Assembly (NCBI GenBank): GCA_024278345.1
Contig: JAJRTK010000503.1
Span: 1-42,886, forward strand
Length of the DNA stretch: 42,886 nucleotides
Origin: a bacterium
GTDB lineage: Bacteria; CSSED10-310; JAJRTK01
Reading direction: 5' to 3'
Under the pieces are notes generated by a model, which saw nothing but the letters and a program-made list of their open reading frames with translations, had not been told where the DNA came from and searched no databases. Shown here piece after piece: positions 24,670-32,665 of the stretch (position 1 is the stretch's first letter; the number at the start of each line of letters is the position of its first letter). The position numbers were made by a program, and so were the translations under genes.

Positions 24670-27600
24670 CCGTTGGCAGGATGATGCGGTTCCGCAGAAT
24701 CCAAAGGTTGGCGCTGAGGCTCGGGATCCGCTCGCCGGACCTGGCATCGACAATTCCAAGACCTAACCAGGCGTGGCTCGGCTCTGGCATTCCTTGTTTC
24801 GGGAACTCCAATCTGAATTCCAGGGCGACTCGATCGCCGGGAGCCCACAGCGGCAGAGGCGGTTCGGCATCTGATGCAAGATCGACGTGAACCGAGATCC
24901 GCCGGCTGCGCAAGGATCTCAGTAGATCCGCTGCCCAGACGCTTAGCGGGCTTTTTCCGGGGCTCCCCATCTCCATCAAATGAGCGAAAAATGCCAAATT
25001 TCGTTTTCCGGGAAGTGATGTGACCTGTCCCAGCAAGACGCCCTTGAGGCCGCCTCCATCGCTACGAACACGGATGCCTTCCAAGGTCAAGAATCCTCCA
25101 AGATTCACCGCTGGTGCTGCCCGCAATCCAGCGAGCCTGGCGCTGGACAGGGCGTCTACCGGAGTCTTGCCGGCGATCACCGCGCATTCCACCCGGGCCA
25201 CCAGTGAACCAGGGGCCCGCCGAACCGCTTCCCGTGCATACCGGAGAGCCAGGTTCCAGCTTCCGGTTTGCAGCGCGGCCCGGGCTTGAATCAGGACCGG
25301 CCACCAGGCCTGCCTATCCCGGTCCGCCAGCCAGCCGGCCCACGAGGAAGCCAGATGGAGCCGTCCCGCTCGGAGGGCAAGGGCGGAAGCCCAGGCGAGC
25401 TTCTCTAGAGCGGGTACGCCTTTGGCCAGAGTCTTTTCCGCTGCCGCGATGGCTCCGCCGAGGTCGCCAGCGGCCTCCAGTGCCTCGATCCTGGTCCAAT
25501 CGATCCGCGGCGACTTCAATTGAGCCAACAAACGAAGTGCTCGCCTGGGTTGGGAGTGTTCCAGCCAGGCTCTGGCAAGTTTCGAGGGATCCGCGGTGAA
25601 CCGGATCTTTGCCCCCAGGAAGCGTGTATCCCTAACTTGAGTCCTCGCCGCTGGAACAAAGCTCCCATGGGTCTTGATCCTAAGGGGATAGAGATAACTG
25701 GTAGCCCCGTAGATGCTTGAATGGAGGTAGTGACTGGAAAAGTGGATCGGGAGTTCGCGGGACTCCCCGGCGTTCAGTCGAAGCCTCTCTTCCATGCCCG
25801 CTGCCTCCAGCTCGACTTCAACACCTGCCTCCCCGGCCTCCAACGTGATGAGAAGATCGTCCAGGCGTTGAAACGGAATTCGCAACACGACATCGGCCGT
25901 TCCGTCGCCTCGGGTCCAGAAGAATCCCTCCTCGCCGCCCCAGGTCCCGGCATCTGGAAGATAGGCCAAGACCCGTCCGTTATCGAAGGGGACTTTCAGG
26001 AAGTTTCGGTTGGGAATGCTGATGGAGTTCGTCAATGACAGCTCCAAAGGCAGGGAGTGGAATGGCTGCCGGGCCGCATGGGCTCCGGAGTTGAAGAGGC
26101 TCATAAAGGGGTAGAGGATCAGTTGCCCCGCAAGAGCCGTGGCTCCCAGGAGGGCAAAGCGATGAAAATTTCTGCCGGGCGGGCGCATGGTGAAGATCAG
26201 GGCCGGCAGGATCATGGAAAAATAGCGGTTTCCCACGGTACCGCTTCCTCCGAAGTAGTTCGACTGCCCTCGCTCCAGAAAGGCCAGCATGGCCACAATG
26301 ACGCAAAGCCAAATCAGGAGATCTTCGAGCTGGGGCTTTTGGGTCAGCGCGGGGAAGACCAGGAGCAGAAAGAGTGGGAAGTAGACCAGAATTCCGGAAT
26401 AACGCCCAATCCAAAAGCTGCTCAGGTTCGGCCAGAACATGGACCACTGGAATTTGTATTGGGCCAGGGCCTCTTTCAGGTTCCACTGTGAGCCTCGGGT
26501 CTTGGCGCCGCCCACGCTCCCATCCGTAGACTTGCGGGAAGCCAGGGCCTCCTTGTTGGTTTTTTTTCTGGCTTTTTTCCCTGTGTCGGCGATTTTTCCA
26601 GGGGTGCCTCTTCCGCCGGGACCAGGCGAGTGTTGACCAACATTCTCGGCGGCTTCTCTGTTGGGCCTGGCAGGTTTCTTTTGACGGAAGAAGGAGTCCT
26701 TTTCCTTGTTCTGATAGGGAAAGCCCCTTGAAAAATAGAAGATCGATCGATTGCCCGACTGGTAGTTCCACTCGCCTGTCGCCCACTGGTTCAGGGCGAA
26801 GAGCCCCACGAGGCTGGCAAAAAAACAGAAGCCGGAAAGCAGAAGCGCTCCAAACCTCCGGCGGAGAAGAAGAGTACCGAAGATCGGCCCGGCCATGACG
26901 ATGGTGGGAACCTTGGCGAAAGTTGCCATGCCCAGAATGAGACAAGCGACGGAGCACCTCCAGGCGGAGCCCCCCCGAGGCCTGGTGTTCCTCCCGGACC
27001 TCGGCCGTTCCTTGGGGTGGCTGTCCAGCTCATCTACGGAAAGCCCATGGCCACCTGGGCACCCCCGGGCTAGACCCCCGCTGTCCGGAATGGCTTTGGT
27101 GCTCGGTGATTCACGGTCTCCAACGGGGTGCTGGCCGGTGGGTCCATTCTCCGCGGCTTTCGGCCTAGTTTGGCGGCAATGGGTCGAGGGGTGGGAGCGG
27201 CTGCGAGCAACCCGAGAGGAACTCGACAAAGAGAAAGGCTCAGCGGCAGTTTCTTGTTTTTGCGGCGCTCCGCGCCAAATGAAATAGGCTGTTAAGACCA
27301 GCGCCATATTGGTGAGCTCGGGCTGCATCCAAAGAGCGTAGAGGTAGGCTGCCGACGCGCCAAAAAGAGCCCCCGCGGTGAGGAGCGGCCAGCGAAATCC
27401 TCTCCGCCGGAACCAGATGGCGGTGAGAGCCACCGACCCCAAGAGAGAGAGCACTCCCCAGAGTAGGGCACCGTTGGTCCCGAAAAGCCGGACGAATGGA
27501 GCGATGAACGCCGAATAGAGAAAGGGCTTGGCGTAGTAGACTGCTTCCTGGCCGTCGTCCAAGATTCGGCCCTTGAGGACAATCCCTTGAGGCCCCTGAT

Positions 27601-27868
27601 CGAACTCTTCAAAGATGCGAAGCAGGTCTTTTCGCTCGTAACGGATATCTCCGTCGTAGGCCAGGGACTGGGCCATCGTGTAGTAAACGGCCTCGTCCCC
27701 GTGGAAATAGCGGGCCACCTGATGGTAGTCCACGGAAAGTGCCAGCGAGATGAGAGGCGCTGCAAAAAGGATCAAGAGAAGCCAGGTGTTCGACCTGTTT
27801 GGCCTTGAAGTTGTCCATTGGCCGGCCAGTGGCTTTAGGGCTGGGCTCTGCTTAGCCAAGGAGGGCAT
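24590..27868 (-). CDS. GT-C-like membrane glycosyltransferase with basic loops, TPR and a C-terminal beta region
   Basis: 1092 residues. ATG 27868 has AGGAG seven bases upstream, inside the end of dop, and the two genes overlap by 17 bp, so translation is probably coupled. The N-terminus has the GT-C signature: membrane segment about 28-46, then HGDEAVYYTMAQSL, whose acidic residues fit the catalytic site of GT39/GT83-type polyprenol-dependent transferases. Further membrane segments follow up to about residue 600. Two long hydrophilic basic inserts (about 201-303 and 386-460) interrupt the membrane part. The C-terminal part has TPR-like helices (RRALRLLAQL, GDLGGAIAAAEKTLAKG) and ends in a beta-rich region. 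The donor and acceptor are unknown. Why it is coupled to a proteasome gene is unexplained. Confidence 0.78.
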   Translation of the reverse strand: MPSLAKQSPALKPLAGQWTTSRPNRSNTWLLLILFAAPLISLALSVDYHQVARYFHGDEAVYYTMAQSLAYDGDIRYERKDLLRIFEEFDQGPQGIVLKGRILDDGQEAVYYAKPFLYSAFIAPFVRLFGTNGALLWGVLSLLGSVALTAIWFRRRGFRWPLLTAGALFGASAAYLYALWMQPELTNMALVLTAYFIWRGAPQKQETAAEPFSLSSSSRVARSRSHPSTHCRQTRPKAAENGPTGQHPVGDRESPSTKAIPDSGGLARGCPGGHGLSVDELDSHPKERPRSGRNTRPRGGSAWRCSVACLILGMATFAKVPTIVMAGPIFGTLLLRRRFGALLLSGFCFFASLVGLFALNQWATGEWNYQSGNRSIFYFSRGFPYQNKEKDSFFRQKKPARPNREAAENVGQHSPGPGGRGTPGKIADTGKKARKKTNKEALASRKSTDGSVGGAKTRGSQWNLKEALAQYKFQWSMFWPNLSSFWIGRYSGILVYFPLFLLLVFPALTQKPQLEDLLIWLCVIVAMLAFLERGQSNYFGGSGTVGNRYFSMILPALIFTMRPPGRNFHRFALLGATALAGQLILYPFMSLFNSGAHAARQPFHSLPLELSLTNSISIPNRNFLKVPFDNGRVLAYLPDAGTWGGEEGFFWTRGDGTADVVLRIPFQRLDDLLITLEAGEAGVEVELEAAGMEERLRLNAGESRELPIHFSSHYLHSSIYGATSYLYPLRIKTHGSFVPAARTQVRDTRFLGAKIRFTADPSKLARAWLEHSQPRRALRLLAQLKSPRIDWTRIEALEAAGDLGGAIAAAEKTLAKGVPALEKLAWASALALRAGRLHLASSWAGWLADRDRQAWWPVLIQARAALQTGSWNLALRYAREAVRRAPGSLVARVECAVIAGKTPVDALSSARLAGLRAAPAVNLGGFLTLEGIRVRSDGGGLKGVLLGQVTSLPGKRNLAFFAHLMEMGSPGKSPLSVWAADLLRSLRSRRISVHVDLASDAEPPLPLWAPGDRVALEFRLEFPKQGMPEPSHAWLGLGIVDARSGERIPSLSANLWILRNRIILPTAIESRAEDREALPKPWKKRNSEDLSN

Positions 27869-29366
27869 CCAAGAGCTCCTGAGCCGTGCTGGCGTTGCGC
27901 AGCAGCTCTCCCACTAGCTCCTCGGTCCCCTTGAACGGGTCGGAAAGGAAGACCATCTTGTTCTTCTGGGTGCCGGAGAAGATGAGGTGATCCCAACTGA
28001 TACCGCAGATACTGGAAGCGAATTTCTCCAGGCACTTGCCTCGGAAGTAGGCTCGCGTGTCGGCTGGCGGGTTTTCCACGAAATAGCGGACGAGCTGATC
28101 GTCTGGAAGAACGCGATGAATATGTCCCGCGGCAACCAGGAGATTGTAGAGGCCTTTCTTGGGTCGAATGTCGTGGTATTGGATGTCCATTCTTCGGATG
28201 AGTGGGTGGTCCCAGGGGATGGATTTCGAGCGCATCTTGCGCCGGAGCAGCCAACGTTTCGTCACCCAGTCCACTCTGTCCACGAGCTCATCGGGGTCAT
28301 TTTCCAGCTTGGTCAGGACCTCTTCCCACTGAAAAAGGATGTCGTCGGCAAGGGGATCGCGGTGGCGCGTGGGATCGGAAAGATATTTTTGAGCGAGCTC
28401 CAAGAAGATCCTTTGGATTTCGATGGCGGTGTACCGTTTGCCGTTTTCCAGGGTAAGGCGATAGGTGAGGCCCGGATCGTGAGAGACACCCTTGATATCC
28501 CGAACGGGGTTGTTCAAAGCCAGATCCCGACCGATGAAATGGTCTTCCATCATCCGAAGAACGATCTGGGTTGTACCCACCTTGAGGTAGGTACAATACT
28601 CACTCATGTTCGCATCGCCCACAATGACGTGGAGGCGCCGGAAGCGGCTGCGATCGGCGTGAGGTTCGTCGCGAGTATTGATGATGGGCCGGTTGCACAT
28701 GGTCTTGCCATCGATGAGCGTCTCGAAGAAGTCGGCCCGCTGACTTACCTGGTAATCGACCTTCGGCGCCCCGTTTTCCGAGCCGACTTTACCCGCGCCA
28801 GTAAAGATCTGCCGAGTCACGAAGAAGGGGATGAGGTGGGAAATGACCTCGGGTTCTTTCCCGCCTTGCTGCCTGAAAATCCGCTCGTACGCCGTGGCGT
28901 CCATCAGGTAGTTTTCGTGACAACCGTAGCTGTTGCCCTTTTGATCCGAGTTGTTCTTGTAAATCTGGATGCTCTGTCCCGACTCGAGCTTGCGATTCGC
29001 CTCCTGCCGACTCATGTCAAGAATGATGCGCCCAGCGCTGTCGGCGGCCACCAGGTCCAGCGCGGAGCGGCATTCGGGAGTTGAGTATTCCGGATGCGCA
29101 TGATCGACGTAGAACCTGGCCCCATTCTTCAGCACATTGTTGATGGCGCGGTTGTCTTCCTGCGTGACCACCATGCTGGTGCCATTCCGCTTGAATCCAC
29201 GGGCGTCCTTGAGGGGGTCTTCCACGTCGTAGTCCCAAGAGATACGCGAGATGGAACGATAGGAATTCACCACCAGGAACGATGCCCAGATGGGGTTGAA
29301 TTCTTTCTGGCCGTCTACGGTGATGGCATATTCTTGTTCGATTCCCACAAGCTTTGGGATGCTCAT
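27852..29366 (-). CDS. dop: Dop: Pup deamidase/depupylase
   Basis: 504 residues from ATG 29366, close to the ~500 of mycobacterial Dop; an open extension to 29471 is not conserved-like. The carboxylate-amine ligase fold starts with VGIEQEYAI. Segments diagnostic of Dop rather than PafA are WDYDVEDPLKDARGF, NGARFYVDHAHPEY (D88 would be the catalytic aspartate), YKNNSDQKGNSYGCHENYL, IINTRDEPHAD and RRLHVIVGDANMSEY. The loop after WDYDVEDP is present but short. By family knowledge Dop deamidates the Pup C-terminal glutamine and removes Pup from substrates. It follows the proteasomal ATPase gene by about 400 bp and is coupled to the membrane transferase downstream. Pup, 20S subunits and PafA are not in the window. 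Confidence 0.92.
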   Translation of the reverse strand: MSIPKLVGIEQEYAITVDGQKEFNPIWASFLVVNSYRSISRISWDYDVEDPLKDARGFKRNGTSMVVTQEDNRAINNVLKNGARFYVDHAHPEYSTPECRSALDLVAADSAGRIILDMSRQEANRKLESGQSIQIYKNNSDQKGNSYGCHENYLMDATAYERIFRQQGGKEPEVISHLIPFFVTRQIFTGAGKVGSENGAPKVDYQVSQRADFFETLIDGKTMCNRPIINTRDEPHADRSRFRRLHVIVGDANMSEYCTYLKVGTTQIVLRMMEDHFIGRDLALNNPVRDIKGVSHDPGLTYRLTLENGKRYTAIEIQRIFLELAQKYLSDPTRHRDPLADDILFQWEEVLTKLENDPDELVDRVDWVTKRWLLRRKMRSKSIPWDHPLIRRMDIQYHDIRPKKGLYNLLVAAGHIHRVLPDDQLVRYFVENPPADTRAYFRGKCLEKFASSICGISWDHLIFSGTQKNKMVFLSDPFKGTEELVGELLRNASTAQELLDALLG

Positions 29367-29454
29367 TCTACCCGTTTCCTCGATGGGGGTTGGGAGCGCC
29401 GTTTGGCCGCCCTTCTTTTCGAAAACCTCTTTTTGCGTTGAGTTCCGCTCGCAT

Positions 29455-29474
29455 CGCGTGCAGGCCTGCACGCG
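29455..29474. repeat. 20-nt perfect palindrome upstream of dop
   Basis: CGCGTGCAGG followed directly by its reverse complement CCTGCACGCG. It is 89 bp before the dop start. It could be an operator or a cruciform-forming site. Confidence 0.7.
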
Positions 29475-29600
29475 CTACTCGCCTTCCCCCAACCCGGCAT
29501 GCCCCTGTCGCGCCCCCCCAAGAAGGATTCCGGCAGCGTTGACGCGCAGCGTAAAAAGAGGCGTGGGGAACTCGTTGCTTTTTATTGCAACGGGTCCTTG

Positions 29601-29678
29601 CTAGCTCCCTGGCGAGGTCCTGAACCGGAGCGGAGAACATCCGCAAGCCATAACCAGCGCTCCCGGCGGAGGTCCGGA
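29601..29678. repeat. Dispersed intergenic repeat, copy A
   Basis: It matches 42780-42861 over almost its whole length, including CTAGCTCCCTGGCGAGG, TCCTGAACCGGAGCG and CATAACCAGCGCTC. Copy A lacks about four bases in the middle. It is noncoding by position, between mpa and dop. Confidence 0.8.
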
Positions 29679-29694
29679 TGCCGCCTCCGCCGGG
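29662..29694. repeat. GC-rich 11-bp hairpin between mpa and dop
   Basis: CCCGGCGGAGG (29662-29672) and CCTCCGCCGGG (29684-29694) are perfect inverted repeats with an 11-base loop. No T-run follows on either strand, so this is not a standard terminator; attenuation or mRNA stabilisation are possible. Confidence 0.65.
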
Positions 29695-29774
29695 TTCCAG
29701 GGCTGGAAGACCTGGCGCTGAGCCCGAAATTCACTGGGTGGGAAAAACGATGAGCACCACCGAATGGCGCGTTC

Positions 29775-32195
29775 TTATAGATACCGGCTCGACACGGCCA
29801 GTGCCTCCGTTTCCTTGGTGTCTTCCCCTTCCAGCTTGGAGGGCATGAGTGTTTTTATAGCCACGATCTTTTCGCCCTTTCGACCGCTGATCCGGGACCA
29901 GTCGTCGGGGTTTGTCGTGTTGGGCAGGTCCTCGTTCTCTTTGTACTCGCCTCGGATCGCCTTGAGTAGGTCGTTGGAGCGGAGCCCGCGGTCGCCAGTA
30001 AGGATCGTGCGTTTGAGAGCGATCTTCTTCGCTCTGGAAACGATGCCATCGATCATGGCGCCGGAGGCGAAATCCTTGAAGTAGAGGGTTTCTTCGTCGC
30101 CGTTCTTGTAGGTGACCCGCAAGAATTCGTTCTCTTTCTTCGTGTCGTACATTTCCTCGACGGCCGTGACGATCATCTGCTGGATGAGGGTTTCCTTGTC
30201 GCCGGCTTCTTCCACTTCCTCCTGGTCAAGGGGGATGTCGGGTGTGAGGTAGATGGCGAAGATCTTTTTCGCGGCTAGTTTTTCCGGACGATCGATCTTG
30301 ATCTTGATGTCGAGTCGCCCGGGACGGAGGACCGCTGGGTCGATGAGGTCTTGCCGATTGGAGGCGCCAATGACAATCACGTTCTCGAGTTTCTCGACGC
30401 CATCAATTTCAGCCAGGAATTGGGGCACGACAGTCGATTCCATGTCTGAGCTGATGCCGGACCCGCGCGTGCGGAAGAGCGACTCCATTTCGTCGAAAAA
30501 GACGATGACCGGGAGCCCGTATTCGGCTTTTTCACGGGCTTTGATGAACACTTCCCGAATCTTGTGCTCGGTTTCGCCCACATACTTGTTCAGCAGCTCT
30601 GGCCCTTTGATATTCAGGAAATAGCTCTCGGACTCCGCTTCCATCCGTTCTCGGGTTCGCTTGAGCTCGGCGTCGAGGTTGTCGATCTCCACATTGTGGT
30701 TCCGAAGCGTGTTCTCCAGCCAATGGAGCATGTAGTCGCGGTCGGAGACGGCTCGTCGCTTCATCAAGTATTTCTTGCGTTTGCGCTCCAGCATGTTCCC
30801 GATTTTCTCGTCCTCTAGGGCGCCGTAACCCATTTTGTTGAGATCGAGTAGGAGATCCAGCCACTCCTGATGAGTGTAATGTCCTTCAGTGCGGCGCAAG
30901 AAGTCGCCAAGCAACCCCGTCTTGTCCAGGCGTTGTCGGAGCTCCTCGGCATTGTGCGCGGTTCTCCGGGCGTAGAGGTCTTGGATTCGGTAAATCCTGG
31001 ACTTGAGGATCTCAAATCTGTCGAGAAGGGTGCTGATGGGATGATCGGGGTCGGAGAGCTCCTTGTAGAGGAGGATCGCTTCCAGCGTGTCCTCGAGGCT
31101 TCGTTTCACCCGTTGGGCCAGATTGTAGGCCACGGCTTTCGCCACCAGAGTTTTCCCACACCCAGGGGGCCCGTAGAGCAAGATCCCCTTGGGCGGCTTG
31201 AGCTTGAAGTCCTTGTAGAGATGGGCATAGACATAAGGCAGCTCGATGCTATCCTTGATCTGCTCGATCTGTTCGTCCAACCCGCCGATTTCTCCGTAGG
31301 CGATACAGGGGAGCTCTTCGAGAACCACGTCTTCGATTTCGCTCTTGGGCATGCGTTCATAGACGATGTTACTGCGGTCGTCGAACCGGAGGTTCTCGCC
31401 GATCTTGAGTTTCTTGCCCTTGAGGGCGCCGGCGATCCGGGCGACCCGATCCTCGTTCTCCCGGCTCTTCACAATGACGCGGCCTTCATCCAGGACGTCG
31501 ATGACTTTGACGATTTGTCCCGTGTCGATAGTTTGCCTTGTTTCCAGCACGTTATACGCGCCGTTGAGGAGCAGGCGTTGCCCCGGTTCGAGATCGTCGA
31601 GGCGGATCTCTTCGTTGGCGACATTCACCTCGTATTCCCGGCCCTCCACGCTCACTACAGCGAGTTCGCCATCTTCGCTCCGCGAAACGAAAACCCCGTA
31701 GGGAAAGGGAGGCGCCTTGAGCTTTTGCACCTCTTCCCGAAGCTTCTGGATTTCCACCTTCGTCATCCGAAGCGTTTCCACGAGCTTCTGATTGGTAGCT
31801 TCCGCGGCTTTGGCATGGCGAAGTGCTTTGGCCCGATCTTTCTCGGCCGACTGGACCGCCTCCTGCCACGCCCGGAACTCCCGTTTGAGTTCTCGCACCT
31901 TTTCCGACAGATAGGCAATTTCGTCACTCTGGTGACGCAGTGTTCTCGCCGCGCGGCGCAAGTGGGTAGAAAACACGCGGAGCTTCTTGACGGCCTTGGT
32001 TTTTCCTTCGAGCGTTTCCAATGCTTCCGCAGCTTCGGAAAACAAGAGCTCGACCGCATCGACCAGGTTCTCGCCAGGGGCGCCACTCCGCTCCTGGAAC
32101 CGCGCTTCGATTTTCGTAAAGAGTCTGGTGAGCGTGGCGAGGTTCTCTTCGGCATAAACACGGAACAGTTCTCGCGCGTCCCGCTGGTTGCTCAT
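29775..32195 (-). CDS. mpa: Proteasomal AAA ATPase (Mpa/ARC type) with a large insert
   Basis: 806 residues, against about 600 for Mpa. ATG 32195 has AGGGG and AAGGA upstream. N-terminal helices (1-90) and a coiled coil (about 92-162) should bind Pup; two OB-like subdomains follow (about 165-290). The AAA domain has Walker A GPPGCGKT (342-349), Walker B VIVFFDEME (563-571), sensor ASN (611-613) and RPGR (624-627). Between Walker A and the segment SYFLNIKGPELLNKYVG lies an extra helical stretch (about 363-521) that Mpa lacks. The C-terminus ends RYL, close to the GQYL tail by which Mpa docks on the 20S core. The segment DLPNTTNPDDW near the end is typical of ARC/Mpa. The role is to unfold pupylated proteins for the proteasome. 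dop follows. Confidence 0.93.
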   Translation of the reverse strand: MSNQRDARELFRVYAEENLATLTRLFTKIEARFQERSGAPGENLVDAVELLFSEAAEALETLEGKTKAVKKLRVFSTHLRRAARTLRHQSDEIAYLSEKVRELKREFRAWQEAVQSAEKDRAKALRHAKAAEATNQKLVETLRMTKVEIQKLREEVQKLKAPPFPYGVFVSRSEDGELAVVSVEGREYEVNVANEEIRLDDLEPGQRLLLNGAYNVLETRQTIDTGQIVKVIDVLDEGRVIVKSRENEDRVARIAGALKGKKLKIGENLRFDDRSNIVYERMPKSEIEDVVLEELPCIAYGEIGGLDEQIEQIKDSIELPYVYAHLYKDFKLKPPKGILLYGPPGCGKTLVAKAVAYNLAQRVKRSLEDTLEAILLYKELSDPDHPISTLLDRFEILKSRIYRIQDLYARRTAHNAEELRQRLDKTGLLGDFLRRTEGHYTHQEWLDLLLDLNKMGYGALEDEKIGNMLERKRKKYLMKRRAVSDRDYMLHWLENTLRNHNVEIDNLDAELKRTRERMEAESESYFLNIKGPELLNKYVGETEHKIREVFIKAREKAEYGLPVIVFFDEMESLFRTRGSGISSDMESTVVPQFLAEIDGVEKLENVIVIGASNRQDLIDPAVLRPGRLDIKIKIDRPEKLAAKKIFAIYLTPDIPLDQEEVEEAGDKETLIQQMIVTAVEEMYDTKKENEFLRVTYKNGDEETLYFKDFASGAMIDGIVSRAKKIALKRTILTGDRGLRSNDLLKAIRGEYKENEDLPNTTNPDDWSRISGRKGEKIVAIKTLMPSKLEGEDTKETEALAVSSRYL

Positions 32196-32665
32196 TCCTT
32201 ACCCCTGAAAGATGTGTTGACTGTTGTGGTGAGGCCTTCGTGTGTCGCATAGGAGAGCACTTTTGCTTCGCGGCGGAAGTTCTCGGCCTGGGTGCCTGGT
32301 GGAACATCCTGCCCCCACCCCATCCAAGGCTAGTTCCGGCATGGATAATTGTCAAGGTTTCCCATGAGATCGAGGTTGGTTCGGCGCCGACGTGATATAA
32401 TCGAAATAGGCACGCAACTTTTCTTGCTTTTTGCCGATAAGAACCGTGATGAAACTCCGCGGTTTCCAGTACAGCGGACATGGGATAAGAGACAAGAAAG
32501 GCAGCGTTCGCGGGATTGAGGCAGATTCGGGGTCCTGAAAAGAAACTCCTTGCCTTCTTCCCTTTGGGTTTGCCGGGAATCCCGGTCTAGTGTTTGGAAA
32601 AAAAGCGGATACAGTGCAAAATCGAGCAAATAGGTTCGAGAGGCTTAAGAAAGGAGTCAGATAAC
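32196..32665. other. Divergent spacer between mpa and the glycine-rich protein gene
   Basis: 470 bp that must carry promoters for both strands. It has a perfect TATAAT on plus (32396-32401) and a dyad CCGGGA-A-TCCCGG (32573-32585) 80 bp before the start at 32666. A 29-codon frame at 32449-32538 has no features that would support it. I find no Pup-like frame. Confidence 0.6.
32376..32401 (+). promoter_or_regulatory. Possible promoter with perfect TATAAT
   Basis: TATAAT at 32396-32401; the best -35 candidate, TTGGTT at 32376-32381, gives a short 14-bp spacer, while GGTTGG at 32374 gives 16. It would leave a leader of about 260 nt before the gene at 32666. Confidence 0.35.

Larger units (their letters stand above)
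29367..29774. other. Spacer between mpa and dop, rich in structured sequence
   Basis: 408 bp without a credible gene on either strand; in particular no frame resembling Pup or UBact with a GG[QE]-type end. It holds one copy of a dispersed repeat (29601-29678), an 11-bp GC-rich hairpin (29662-29694) and a 20-nt palindrome (29455-29474). Each is listed separately. Confidence 0.7.

Noticed and set aside
27987-29084. 365-codon open frame on plus within dop
   Set aside because: Antisense shadow of a clearly conserved gene; no ribosome site or family motif.
29367-29774. A Pup or UBact gene between mpa and dop
   Set aside because: Frames on both strands are arginine-rich and repeat-derived; none has a disordered acidic body or a GG[QE]-like or RSG[EQ]-like end.
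30870-32252. 460-codon open frame on plus within mpa
   Set aside because: Antisense shadow of the proteasomal ATPase; composition mirrors its codons.
32449-32538. 29-codon frame before the glycine-rich gene
   Set aside because: No ribosome site and no distinctive sequence.
32573-32585. Hairpin CCGGGA/TCCCGG before the glycine-rich gene
   Set aside because: A one-base loop cannot form a hairpin; it can only be a dyad, and there is no evidence of a regulator.
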